A stretch of 64,000 nt of DNA from Doryteuthis pealeii (Eukaryota > Mollusca > Cephalopoda > Myopsida > Loliginidae): positions 60,320,190 to 60,384,189 of the forward strand of contig CM042145.1 in NCBI GenBank assembly GCA_023376005.1, given 5' to 3'. The notes under the pieces are model-generated. The model was not told the DNA's origin, ran no database searches, and saw only the letters and a program-made list of their open reading frames with translations. How positions within the stretch are numbered: the stretch's first letter is position 1; every line of letters begins with the position of its first letter. Made by a program: the position numbers and the translations under genes. Below are positions 9,065 through 19,863 of this stretch, one piece after another.

Positions 9065-9626
9065 TACATAGGGGTGGGGGTCAAATTTTAGGTACTGGAT
9101 ATGTATGCTTAAAAGTGGGGGGGGGGTCCCTTAAAAACGTTATGTTGTAAAAAAGTATTTGGTACTTCTAAAGGAGGAAGTTTAATTCCTGAAATGAGTT
9201 AACCAAGCGAGAACCCGATACTGTTAGTATTTTTGTAATTTAATCATTCTAGTTCTTTTTCAGAAACAAAAATAAAATTATTCAAATCAATTATTCTAAT
9301 TCCATTGTAATCTATTAGATTTCCATATGCCACAGTTAAATGAGCTGTATATCTTTATCGAATTATAAAATGATTTGATTAATTAAGTTAAAGTTAATAG
9401 AAACTGTGACATCGTGACATGCATTTAAATAGTTTATTATAAATTATTTTCATTTATCTAGATATATAAATGAATTATTTATATATCTAGATAATAAATT
9501 TTATGCATAAGTAATAGGTACCAGGAACTTTTCACAATATCATATTTTTTTCATTAAGGGAATCCTCCTTTTCAGCACATATGTACGGTACCTAAAATTG
9601 ACCCCCCCCCCCTTGAATCTATGTAA
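9065..9626. mobile_element. MITE-like element with ~105-bp imperfect terminal inverted repeats
   Basis: Left end: TACATAGGGGTGGGGGTCAAATTTTAGGTACTG ... TGGGGGGG.TCCCTTA; right end is its reverse complement, with CCTAAAATTGACCCCCC. Arms are roughly 9065-9170 and 9518-9626. An internal perfect hairpin has 18-bp arms (9454-9471 and 9477-9494). There is no transposase. Superfamily unassigned because target duplications are not clear. Confidence 0.5.
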
Positions 9627-9639
9627 GGCATTTTCCTTT

Positions 9640-10024
9640 ATTTCGTTCTTTTTATATAACACCAGTCTGTCCTTCAACGGTAATAGCTTCCTATCATGAC
9701 ACCTACGATAAGAAAATGTCTTCATTATATTAAACGATATTTTTTAGTCTTTCTGAGACAGATTTTCCTATGAATTATTTGATATACTTACGTTCGATAT
9801 GGTATGACGCCAAAACGCCGGCATAATACGTCACTTTAATCAGGAACCCTGTTAAATTAGTACTGCTTTTTAAAATATTCTTGCTAAATATATACGAAGC
9901 GATTATGAAAAGTTCTCGGTCCGACCATGGTATTCTACATAGTCAATCTGCAATTTATCACTCTTGGCATACCGTTTCACAAATGTCTTTAATCCTTAGT
10001 TTTGACGAGAATTTTTCAGACTCG

Positions 10025-10077
<53 letters not shown>

Positions 10078-10901
10078 CATAATTTTCTATGGAGGATCAA
10101 ACATGGAGTAATTTTTTATATTCCTTTATTGTTGATTTCAAAAATAATTAATTTCTTCTAACAAACACTGTTTGACCTCGACAGGCGTCACGGATTTGAA
10201 CTTATTGGAAATTATTCACAGCAGCAGCAAGTCTTCCAAGAAAAAAAGAATAGAATATTATGTACCCTACATACTTCCATTAATAAAAATGACAATTTTT
10301 AATTCAAACATTATTTTCGATATTTTTTATAAGCACTGTACTATATAATGTCATTATTTTTAGCTAAATATTTTTAGTCAATATTTTCTTTAATTAAATA
10401 AATACAATTTTGCTATACACCAAATAAAATTACTTTACATTTAATAAATTATTAAATCCCTAAAAAAAGAGACAACAGGAACTTTTAATACAAAATTTCT
10501 TAGAAAATAATCTAACAATTTAGAAAAAAACATTTTTCTTATTTACGAGACTTAAGTTTCAAGTTTAAGATGGAATATTACCAAACCTTTTCTAGTATCG
10601 ATTTTCTTTTTACATATGTTCTGTCATTGAATTTTCTTTCCAAAAATGTAAAATTTATTTTCATACAGAAAAAACAAAATACCAAGATCTTTGTGCGGGG
10701 GATCAATGCGCGAAACAAAAACTAACAAAAAAATTATTAGCCTTTTCACTTTAGTAAACTTTTATTTACAATAAAAGTTCGTCTTTTATTACTTCATATA
10801 CCGAACGTTTTATTAAAATCGGATGGTTAGTTTACTTTAGATGAGTTTTAGAAGAATTCCCTGTGATACCCTTTAGTAGAAGACGTGAGAGATTAAGCAT
10901 A

Positions 10902-10945
<44 letters not shown>

Positions 10946-11580
10946 CTCCCATTCTAACTCTTTATGATATTGAAATAATTTTCTTAGAAATCTCATCGAT
11001 TAAGCAAATTTTCACACTCTAAACATATTTTAGAAATTTTCCCGTTTTATTTTTAAAAGTGGATCAGTTTACCACGTTACTTTTCCGGTGTTCCAACAGT
11101 GGGCGTCCCCCTAATTTATTGTCCCGGGTCATATAGAGGCCCTCGGTCTTTCTGTATGTGATCAATAAACATAACTCTGCAGTACTCATGTTATTCTATG
11201 ACTGTTCTTTCGCAATTCTTGAAGATATTGTAAAATTTTGTAGTTACTAATTTTTCTCCCAATTTTCACTCTTAGAGAGTGTAGGAGCAGTATTCATTTT
11301 CAAATTGTTTGATTAACACAGACAAAAGTCGACAAAATGGCCGTGGGGTTTCTGTTTGACTTTAAAGGAAGGTAGCCCTCTGATTCCCGCTCCAAAGATT
11401 GGATGGGTGACCCTACCCCCCCTTTTTTTTTGTCTGAAAGTTTTGTTTTGAATCGATGTTATTCTTAAGAAAATGTTGCAAACCTATCTCTAACAAAAAT
11501 AAATAACTAGGGAGAGGGTCCAACAATACTTGTCCATCATATTGGGAAAACCAACATTTTATTCTGAGCGGTTTAATTTT
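9640..11580. other. AT-rich stretch without a gene
   Basis: Apart from (TA)n runs at 10022-10074 and 10903-10940, I see no repeat shared with the rest of the window, no extended ORF and no recognisable element. It may be host non-coding DNA. Confidence 0.5.
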
Positions 11581-11596
11581 TTTCTGGTCTCTCGAC

Positions 11597-11635
11597 CGCG
11601 TCCGAAATTATTACTGATTCTAGACAAATAACACT

Positions 11636-11692
<57 letters not shown>

Positions 11693-11757
11693 GCGCGCGC
11701 GCGCAATACTATTTGTCTAGAATCAGTTTTTTTTTTTTTTTTTTTTTTTTTCGGACG
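11597..11757. repeat. Foldback flanking a 64-bp alternating purine-pyrimidine tract
   Basis: CTGATTCTAGACAAATA (11614-11630) and TATTTGTCTAGAATCAG (11710-11726) are perfect inverted repeats. Outside them CGTCCGA and TCGGACG also pair, separated on the right by a T run. Between the arms lies (AC)n, then (AT)n, then (GC)n, about 11641-11704, alternating purine-pyrimidine throughout. Confidence 0.75.
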
Positions 11758-11894
11758 CCGTTGATCGATCTTGGAAAATAACCCCCTCCTCACACACAAA
11801 AAACTGCGTTTTGATGTTAGATTATCGCTGACAAAACTATGGACAATGGATGTAGCTATGTAGAAAACTCGTAGCTGAAAACACGCTGCAAAGG

Positions 11895-12690
11895 AAACAA
11901 CTTTAGAAATGAAAAAAAAACAGTCAAGCAATAAGTTATCACATAGCATCATTTTGATTACGAAAAGGAAAAAAAAAAAATGTGCGCTCATAATACAGCA
12001 AGCTCCATCTTTCAACTTCCGCGTTCTCCACTGTCCCGATATTGCCCCTCCCTAAAACAAAAAATATATGAAAAAGGTAAAATGAATGTTAAAATAAGTT
12101 AGTAAATTATTTAAAAAATAACTATATTAGGATGGGGGTAGAATGCAAAAAAAAAATCCTTAATAAATCACATCAACAAAAAGATCAGAGTTGGTAACGA
12201 GATGTCATTTGCAATTTAGCCAAGTGACTTATGAAAACCACACGTGACTTAAAACAAAAATATAAAATGAGTACATTTATTCAGCTGAAAATAATCAGTC
12301 ATATTGAATACTAGCTCAACTGAAGACTGAAAACTTTCAATCGTGAGTTTTTATGTTTTAAGTTTTATTTCTTAATTTTTGTACACTTGAAATATATTGT
12401 GATATTTCTCTGTATTTTTGTGCATGTACTATATCGATTTTACGGATTAAAACGCCCTTAGCGTTAAATTTTAATCATAATTATATATAAGAATGAATTC
12501 TTTTAGATTAATATTTACAGGATTTTTTTGTTTATAAATACATGGACTAATGAATTACTTATAAGCTTTTTTATTAAAAAGGTCAGCTATATTTTTCTAT
12601 TTTACATTGATTTATTCTATAAGATTAATTTAATCACGCAGTTGTAAGCCTGATGTTTATTTATTGAATTGGCTCGCAAATTTAATAAGC
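11895..12690. repeat. Locally duplicated segment, copy 3 of 3
   Basis: It lacks the 5' promoter-like block but matches copies 1 and 2 from AAACAGTCAAGC to the TTTCTATTTTACATTGATTTATT region. It lies about 2.9 kb downstream of copy 2 in the same orientation. Confidence 0.75.
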
Positions 12691-12856
12691 AACACGCTCT
12701 ATTTATTTGGGCTTTTGTCTGTTCTTGTTTCCGGGGAAATAAATAAGTGACTTACTTTCGGAGCGGCATCCGATCTAACGAAAATATTACGTGTTCTTAC
12801 TAATTAACATTAAACCCGCATTAATTCCGAGCTGACCGAATATTAATATTTATATT

Positions 12857-13261
12857 TTAGAAGACTAAGGTTAAGGTAATTCCATGTCGGATCATCCAGA
12901 AAAAAGTAAAATTGTTATCCATCCACTTCAATTTTTCTGAAATTGTGTCCAAGTGTGGATTGTTAAACTTTTGCTTCATATTGTCCTTATTCAATAGATG
13001 AACGGAAACACTCAAAACATAAAAGCGCAAATTTTTAACTGATGTATCTTTGCTTCTGGGTAAAAATAAAACTATATTTTTGTACCAATGTTCAATATAT
13101 GTAAAATGATAATTTTTAAAAAGATTGTCATATATGCACTGCCAAATACTTATTGATCTTGCTATGAAAAAATCAGAAATAATTAATAACTTAAACAAGT
13201 TTAGTTTTGGTGCGGTTTTGATAGCACTTTTGGATTCCAATAAATTTATTTTATAAACCAA
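12857..13261 (-). other. Unrecognised 134-codon ORF, doubtful
   Basis: It starts with ATG and has no internal stop over 134 codons. This is longer than most ORFs here outside low-complexity DNA. The product is rich in Asn, Lys, Phe and Ile, as expected from AT-rich DNA. I see no catalytic motif, signal peptide or clear membrane segment. Two phrases at its ends, TTTGTCCAAATGTGG-like and GACACAATTTCAG, echo each other, hinting at an old duplication. No homolog recognised. Confidence 0.2.
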
Positions 13262-13850
13262 TTCTTAGATGTAGAGAAGCATTTGAACCCATTTTACTGA
13301 CAAAAATAGATGACAAATGATCGCAATTTTTGTGCCCCCTCCAAACGTTTGGAGTTTAAAATCGACACAAGTCAGTCAATTTTTGGGATTGTCGTACTTT
13401 AACACCACATTTGGACAAAATTTAAAGAAAAATTGAAGGTGTGTGACATGGCCTGGATTATTTGACATGGAATTACTCGATAACCGGTCGACTTCATCTT
13501 TGTGACAAGAAACTATTTTACGTATTTAGACAAAGCTCAAAAGTATATTTTTTCTATTCGATTTCTGTTTCTTTCTCCCCTTTCTATATATATATATATG
13601 TGTGTGTTTTAAATTATTTATTATCTTTGGTCACAGAACGTATTTAACGTATCTTCCAAAAACAATCTTGTCGATTATTTAGCAAACAATTGCATGTCTC
13701 GGCCGATGAAAATGCCAAATCAAACAGCAGTAAAATAGAGAGAATTTCGCCTTTTCCATTCGACTGGCGCCATATTATGTAATGACCATAAAAACAACGT
13801 TTTTCCCCCACAAGGAAAAACATTTTTACCGATCGGTACGTATGCAAAAG

Positions 13851-13851
<1 letters not shown>

Positions 13852-13925
<74 letters not shown>

Positions 13926-13993
13926 GTCTCTCTCTCTCTCTTCGCTCTTTTTTCTGGCCCTGTCTCACTGACACACAACACACACACACACAA
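13852..13993. repeat. (CT)n then (CA)n microsatellites
   Basis: CT-rich run 13852-13942 with occasional C insertions and one G, then a CA run near 13970-13992. Confidence 0.9.
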
Positions 13994-14184
13994 TATTAAA
14001 TAATACAGACGGTTTTAAGCAGATCCTAATTCTATTAGATTTGAAGAGTCCGAAATATCAGACACACTGAACAATAAGAAACATTTTCGATTATGAATTC
14101 AACAAAATATTACTTTCCTCAATACTTTAATAATTACTTGATTAAATCGGGACCATTCCTACAAACAGATGTATTCATTCATTC

Positions 14185-14525
14185 ATTTGGTTGGTTGGTT
14201 GGATAGATTTTCCGGCATGTGAACCCTTGTTGGGTTATTTTATGCTGAAGAGTTGTTTCTTTTATTCATTATTGATATATTTAATTTTTTTAAACTCAGT
14301 TTTTTAAACACATTTTTTCTATTTAACCCATATATGGGACCCTAACAGGTATACCATTCGGAAATAAGATGATCCTGGGTATGAGGTTAAACTGTATCTA
14401 TGGTGAAGTTCCAATTCCGCAACTCCATCATCGCATTACTCCCAGGTCCCTCTGACCACGAGTGAAAGTACCTGCTATGGTCCCACCAATGGTTAATAGA
14501 AAAAATAAGTTTAAAAATGTGTTTG
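14185..14525. repeat. Two R fragments in inverted orientation
   Basis: 14185-14375 is plus (GGTTGGTTGGATAGATTTTC, AACCCTTGTTGGGTTATTTT, GGGACCCTAACAGGTAT). 14376-14525 is minus (CCTGGGTATGAGGTTAAACT, ATTACTCCCAGGTCCCTCTG, ACCTGCTATGGTCCC). The join forms a partial palindrome. Confidence 0.65.
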
Positions 14526-14530
14526 AAAAA

Positions 14531-15165
14531 TCTTAAGCGTGAGTTAAATCTGACAGAACAAAGAGTGGGTATAATTTATGTGTGAAGGTCAGGTCATGTC
14601 AGAGGTGAAAGAGTAAAGAGAGGGAAAGATACAGAAATCTCAACCATCCAGTCTTAAGATTGTCATCCACGCATTTTCTTACTCTAACATCCATTTTCTT
14701 ACTCTAACCATTTCCCTTCTTTCTCGGTCGAAATAATCAAGACTCGTTACATCGTATTTGCCTTTGTTTTAATAAGAATATAAAAACGAGTTGCAGATGC
14801 GGTTTCATAACGTGTATTTTAGTCAATGGTCATTCTTTTCTGAGGTGTGCCTCTAGCTCTGGAATTTTGCATTCTGGGTACTGTATATTGATTTATTCAT
14901 ACAAGTTTTTGTATTTCAAAATACATAACCTCATGCATATGTCATATATCAGTTTAGGGAGACATGTTCTAGCGAAACGTAATGTTGAAATATAGATTTC
15001 CATTTAAGCAACTGCCACAGTTAAATAAGGTGTTTCTAATAATGTTCATCTTTTTTTTCCTATGGAAGACCAAATATTCTAAAAATGATCAATCTAAGCA
15101 AAACTTCTGCGAAGAATTGAAAACTTTGAAAACTGACAGTTAAATTCGGAGATGTCATTCTTTCA
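14531..15165. repeat. ~640-bp inverted duplication, copy 1
   Basis: Reads through in reverse complement at 37962-38576 with few differences by eye. Shared landmarks: GCGTGAGTTAAATCTGACAG, TGCGGTTTCATAACGTGTAT, GAGGTGTGCCTCTAGCTCTGG and AGACATGTTCTAGCGAAACG. Copy 1 carries a small tandem duplication (ATTTTCTTACTCTAAC twice, near 14675-14710). No ORF or known element recognised. Confidence 0.8.
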
Positions 15166-15174
15166 ATAGAAAAC

Positions 15175-15490
15175 AGGCAGTGGCTTAAAAAATTAAACCC
15201 AAACTGGCATCTAAAGATGAAGTTCCAATTCTGGAGCTCTGGGGAGCGTGGAGTACTTCTTCATTGCCATTACCCCCTGGTTCACTGACTCGGAGTGGTT
15301 TGTACCTGTTAGGGTCCCCTCTATATGTTAAATAGTTAAAAAGAAATGAGTTTTCATAAATGTATTTTTTTTTTTAATAAAGTATAAAAAATATTTAATA
15401 TCCATCAGAATGAGTATACAAAATGTTTTCTGCATAGAATAACCCAACAAGGGTTCACATGCCGTAAAATACAACCAACCACACTGCTTA
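15175..15490 (-). repeat. R element, minus copy
   Basis: Runs from CAGGCAGTGGCTTAA through GAAGTTCCAATTCTGGAGC, ACCTGTTAGGGTCCCCTC and ATAACCCAACAAGGGTTCAC to ACAACCAACCA, the complement of the R 5' end. It lacks the GC-rich 3' third. Confidence 0.65.
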
Positions 15491-15665
15491 TTGTACTGGG
15501 ATCAACTGGTCTTTCACCTTTTGCACGATTTGTTTTCGCTGCTTCCGTTGTGTATTACCAAGTTCGAACTCGTATAAGTTCTCGATTTAGACAAGTTGCT
15601 CGATCATCTGTACGGCGTTCAAATCACACACTAAGTGACGCATTGCATAACATGTCAGCGCACCA
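15490..15665. repeat. Dispersed segment shared with 33265-33400
   Basis: TTTCACCTTTTGCACGATTTG ... GCTTCCGTTGTGTATTACCA.GTTCGAACTCGT matches the later copy in the same orientation with moderate divergence. No class assigned. Confidence 0.4.
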
Positions 15666-15905
15666 AATACCAGGTGCCTTTACCAAACTTTAACTGCTAC
15701 ACACCGCAAATGAAACATGCACTAAAATATTGCAAAACTTTTGACTCACCCTAGTATATATGAAATAATTACACATATTCAATGTGTGAAAGACACAAAA
15801 TATAGATAATTCTCAATATTTGTTACCAAAATATTGCTAAATTTTCGACTCACCCGCAGTAATATATATTATATTATATATATATATATGTGTGTGTGTG
15901 TGTGA

Positions 15906-16044
15906 TAAATCTAATGAGTCAGACGATCCTACTAAAAGTTTCGTTTAATGCTCTTCAGGGCTAAGATCTGATTCTAAGAGTCAGATCTTGGCCTGAAGAG
16001 CATTAAACGAAATTTTTAGAAAGTTCGTCTGACTCATTAGATTA
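15906..16044. mobile_element. Foldback with hammerhead-like cores in both arms, copy 1
   Basis: Arms of about 65 bp (TAAATCTAATGAGTCAGACG ... CTAAGATCTGA and complement) surround a short loop. Each arm, read outward from the loop, has CTGAAGA (15952-15958 minus; 15993-15999 plus), GCATTAAAC, then GAAA. The right arm has GAAAT in place of GAAAC. The sequence right of it (16045-16110) matches the reverse complement of about 28440-28510, so this is one end of a larger element. Confidence 0.7.
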
Positions 16045-16117
16045 TCTTTATTATTTGCTCTACTTAGGTATTGAGCACGTTTTACTTATTAGCTTTAGTC
16101 TCCTGGCGGTTGTGTGT

Positions 16118-16118
<1 letters not shown>
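16045..16118 (+). mobile_element. Internal segment of the foldback element (copy 1)
   Basis: TTGCTCTACTTAGGTATTGAGCACGTTTTACTTATTAGCTTTAGTCTCCTGGCGGTT corresponds to the reverse complement of 28440-28510. In both copies a (TA)n run follows at the same point. The ORF across it is not conserved. Confidence 0.6.
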
Positions 16119-16172
<54 letters not shown>

Positions 16173-16495
16173 TTATATATGTATATTTTATGTATATATG
16201 TATATATATATATGTGTATATGTATATATGTATATATATATATGTGTATATGTATATATGTATATGTATTATGTATATATATATATGTGTATATGTATAA
16301 TATGTATATATATATATGTGTATATGTATATATGTATTATATATATAATATGTATATATATATATATGTATGTATATATATGTATATATAGTTTATGTAT
16401 ATATATGTAATATTATGTATATATATATATATGTATGTATATATGTATATATAATATATGTATATATATATATATATATATAATATATATATATT
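16119..16495. repeat. (TA)n/(TATG)n array
   Basis: Pure TA first, then TATATG/TGTATA higher-order variants. Long ORFs in three frames are Tyr/Ile-rich artefacts. Confidence 0.95.
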
Positions 16496-17254
16496 TTGTA
16501 TTATCTTGGTCTTTTTTCAAAAAAAAATGTTATATATATATATATAATATATATTTGTATTATCTTGTCTTTTTTTTCAAAAAATGTTAATATATATAAT
16601 ATATATATATATATATTTGTATTATCTTGGTCTTTTTCAAAAAAAATGTTATATATATATATAATATATATATATATATATTTGTATTATCTTGGTCTTT
16701 TTTTCAAAAAAAATGTTAATATATATATATATATATATTTGTATTATCTTGGTCTTTTTTTCAAAAAAAAAAAATGTTATATATATATATATATATATTT
16801 GTATTATCTTTGGTCTTTTTTTCAAAAAATGTTATATATATATATATATATATTGTATTATCTTGGTCTTTTTTTCAAAAAAAAAATGTTATATATATAT
16901 ATAATATATTTGTATTATCTTGGTCTTTTTTTTCAAAAAAAAATGTTATATAATTATATATATATATTTGTATTATCTTGGTCTTTTTTTCAAAAAAAAT
17001 GTTATATATTATATATATATATTTGTATTATCTTGGTCCTTTTTTTCAAAAAAAATGTTATATAATATATATATATATATATTTGTATTATCTTGGTCTT
17101 TTTTCCAAAAAATGTTATATATATACATATATATAATATGGTATTATCTTGGTCTTTTTTTCCAAAAAAATGTTATATATATACATATATATAATATTGT
17201 ATTATCTTGGTCTTTTTTTTCCAAAAAAAATGTTATATTATATATATATATATA

Positions 17255-17294
<40 letters not shown>

Positions 17295-17320
17295 GTATTA
17301 TCTTGGTCTTTTTTTCCAAA
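16496..17320. repeat. ~60-bp minisatellite, about 14 units
   Basis: Each unit reads TTGTATTATCTTGGTC, a T run, CAAAAAAAATGTT, then a (TA)n spacer of variable length. The core TATCTTGGTCTTTTTTTCAAAA is also found once, unamplified, as the reverse complement at about 28340-28375. The array is therefore a local amplification of an internal piece of the foldback element. Confidence 0.85.
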
Positions 17321-17400
17321 AAAATTTTCTTCCCGGTTGATGTTTGGTAGTAAACTATTTGCTGTTTTTTTTTCTCCCCGCGAGGATTTACCAATAAGTT
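17321..17400 (+). mobile_element. Distal segment of the foldback element (copy 1)
   Basis: CCGGTTGATGTTTGGTAGTA, then AACTATTTGCTG and TTTTTCTCCCCGCGAGGAT, match the reverse complement of 28262-28335. This confirms that 15.9-17.4 kb and 28.26-28.71 kb are two copies of one element. Confidence 0.65.
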
Positions 17401-17492
17401 TGGTATATTAAATATATATACATATGTATATATTATATAAATGATTACCTATTAGTGTATAAACACAAGTATAGAAAATCATCTTATACATA

Positions 17493-17890
17493 CTAGTAAA
17501 AATATACGCCTTCCAGGCGTAATTATTTAATTTTTAATGAAATTAGAAAAACTAACAAAATTAAATAAAAACGCATATAAAAAAAATGACACTTATTTCA
17601 ATTGTTTCAATTTGTTTCTATATAAAATCATTGGAAGGATTAATTTTCGTATGTTTAATAAAACAATTAGAGATCAATAACATTATTTATTAAACTCGGT
17701 TTTTATTAAAACACTTGACAAATTAACCACACAATATATTATTTAAACCTTTTATCTTTAGTGTTATATAAGACACATAGCAGGAACTTAAACGTACTAA
17801 TAACATGGGCTGTTTTGAGGCAAATCTAATTCTGATTTTCATAGAAACATCGTGGATAAATAAGACCCAGATACTGAATTTCCATTATAC
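17493..17890 (-). mobile_element. Non-autonomous Helitron-like element H4
   Basis: On the minus strand the 3' end shows the hairpin ACGCC TGGAA GGCGT, then ATATTTTTA and CTAGT, the classic Helitron terminus. The 5' side reads ATAATGGAAATTCAG but is cut just before the start. A mariner element begins a few bases away. The body resembles H5 and H6 (GCTGTTTTGAGGCAAATCT, TAATAACATGGGC). Confidence 0.7.
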
Positions 17891-17896
17891 GAAGGT

Positions 17897-18256
17897 GTCA
17901 AAAAGTAATGCCATTTTGTTTAGGACAGGTATAATTACCAGCACAGGAACATAAAATACCAATTTCTCACATAGTCAACAGTTTATCTTAATAGCAATGT
18001 TCCTCCCTCGAATTAGATCATGTATCCCTGCCCAGTAAAATTTTGTTGACTGTTCTTTGAGCCACTTCTTCATTACAGATTTCACTTCCTCGTCACTGAA
18101 ATAGATGTTTGCCTCATGAAGAGGGTTTGAGAGGCAAACATTATTTCTACATGTAGAGATGTGATCCACAGAGGACCAGCTTCATTTTGATGTCTGATAC
18201 ATGTTCCTGTGTTGGTAATTATACTTGTCCTGAATAAAATGGCATTACTTTTTGAC
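17897..18256 (-). mobile_element. Internally deleted mariner-like element with 56-bp TIRs
   Basis: 17897-17952 and 18201-18256 are inverted repeats with four mismatches by eye, starting GTCAAAAAGTAATGCCATTTT. Between them the minus strand (17975-18169) encodes about 64 residues ending the transposase: YFSDEEVKSVMKKWLKEQ, then FYWAGIHDLIRG. SDEEVK..V..WL..Q...F...GI is the usual mariner transposase C-terminus. The catalytic domain is gone, so it is non-autonomous. Confidence 0.85.
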
Positions 18257-18317
18257 TCACTCACGTAATGAGATGTTACCAAGATATTGCAAAACTTTTG
18301 ACTCAGCCTTGTATATA

Positions 18318-18948
18318 TCTATTATATAATGGAGATTTGTGGTTTGTCTGTCTGTAACCGAAACTATATTACTACGCAAGTCACAATTCCCTTTGTTATT
18401 TACACCACATTCTCCATGATTTTATTTTTTTTTATTTAAACCTCAATTATTAATAAAATTTACAATTATTAATACTGTTGATCATATCTACCACTAATAA
18501 CATGCAATTGTATTTATAAATACAACATTATAGCGGTTTACAGTGTGAACGGAAAGGCTAATTTGCATATTGATATTAAGAAATTGATTTAATAAATATA
18601 TGCTTAGTATTATTGATTTCTAATTGTTGGTTTTATCTTATTGAATATGAGCAAAATTCTCAGGATGAATCTTAAAGAAATCCATTAACAAGAAGAAATA
18701 ACTGTAATATTATTCTTTACTTCTTATTTATCTAAATAGTTAAATTAGGAAAATTTACCATTGAAAGGGAGTAATGGAAATGATGGAAGAGTTAGTTTAA
18801 GTTGATCTATTTTTCAATCATACCCCTCTGTTCCAAATATTTTTATCTGAATTCTTATTCAGTTTCATTAGCCTTTCTAATTTAACATATTTTTTCTATA
18901 TATATTAACATTAAATATCTTGCACCCGAAGGGCATATAATTTTCTAG
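18318..18948 (+). mobile_element. Non-autonomous Helitron-like element H2
   Basis: Begins TCTATTATATAATGGAGATT and ends with GCACCCGAAGGGC, then ATATAATTTT and CTAGT. The body is collinear with H1 and the complement of H3: TGTCTGTAACCGAAACTATA, GGTTTACAGTGTGAACGG, AACAAGAAGAAATAACTGTAAT. No coding region. Confidence 0.75.
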
Positions 18949-19444
18949 TATATTAATAATCTCGTTACCATTCATTCGCTGTTCTCTCTTTTCGTTATTA
19001 TCTTTAGCAAATAAGTAAGGAATGAACTTGGATAAATGGCCTTGGGATTTTTTCCTTGCAATTAGTCAAAGTTTGAACATTAAAAGTCGACAAATAATAT
19101 AGAGGTCACTAACATGTATTGATATCGTGAAGACTTTCCTCATGAGAGTTTACATCTAATCAACTGTTATTTCGATAAAGGTATTATCGTCTCACACGTT
19201 AAAAATCGATAAACTTTAACTCACTCTAACATCTTCCAATTCCTGCAACGGAAGCACATTCTCATTTTTTTAAAATTTAACATAATGTTATCGGAGTTGC
19301 GGAAGTAAACGGTTAATTTTTTAAGATTCTAAATTGTGATTCGAATTTTCGTTAAACGTTGGGGGAGTGTACTTAAACATGTTTCCTAATTACGTTGGGA
19401 CAGTTCGATGGGCGGGGGAGGGCGTGTATTGAGTGCGCATTCTA

Positions 19445-19740
19445 TATTTATATTTACCAAGTCCTCTGAGCACGAGCAGGATGTGAACAAGGTTAACTTT
19501 TTAAGGGAGTTACTACGTTTGTATTAGCAGTTTTCTCTGACTTACGATTGGCTAACAGGTTACATAACCAATCTGTCTATTTACTGCATGAAAAGACTGG
19601 AGAATGAGTATTATAGTTTGGGAGCATACCTTTCCCGTGGGTATTAGCCCTATGCAGAAGCAAACAGCCTCGTCCAGGATTTTGAACTCTCATCGATGAT
19701 CGGTATCCTATGTTTCTAAACTTCACACCACTCACTGCGC
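19445..19740 (-). mobile_element. SINE-B, minus copy
   Basis: CCTCTGAGCACGAGCAGGATGTG at the left is the complement of the SINE-B tail. CATACCTTTCCCGTGGGTATTAGCCCTATGCAG and CCTCGTCCAGGATTTTGAACTC at the right are the complement of the body and B-box. The head ends near CACTCACTGCGCCCC. A (CA)n(TA)n tract follows. Confidence 0.6.
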
Positions 19741-19863
19741 CCCCTTTTTTTCTCACACAACACACACACACTATATATATATATTATATATATATATTAT
19801 ATAGTATATATATAATTGTTGTTTGGTCGGTTCAACGGGAGAAAAAATTAATATTTTATAAAA

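Noticed and set aside
16114..17340. ORFs of 60-190 codons rich in Tyr, Ile and Lys
   Set aside because: They are the (TA)n tract and the ~60-bp minisatellite read in frame. Frames break wherever the T run changes length.
17897..18256. Active mariner transposon
   Set aside because: Only the last ~64 transposase residues remain. The catalytic DDE domain is deleted.
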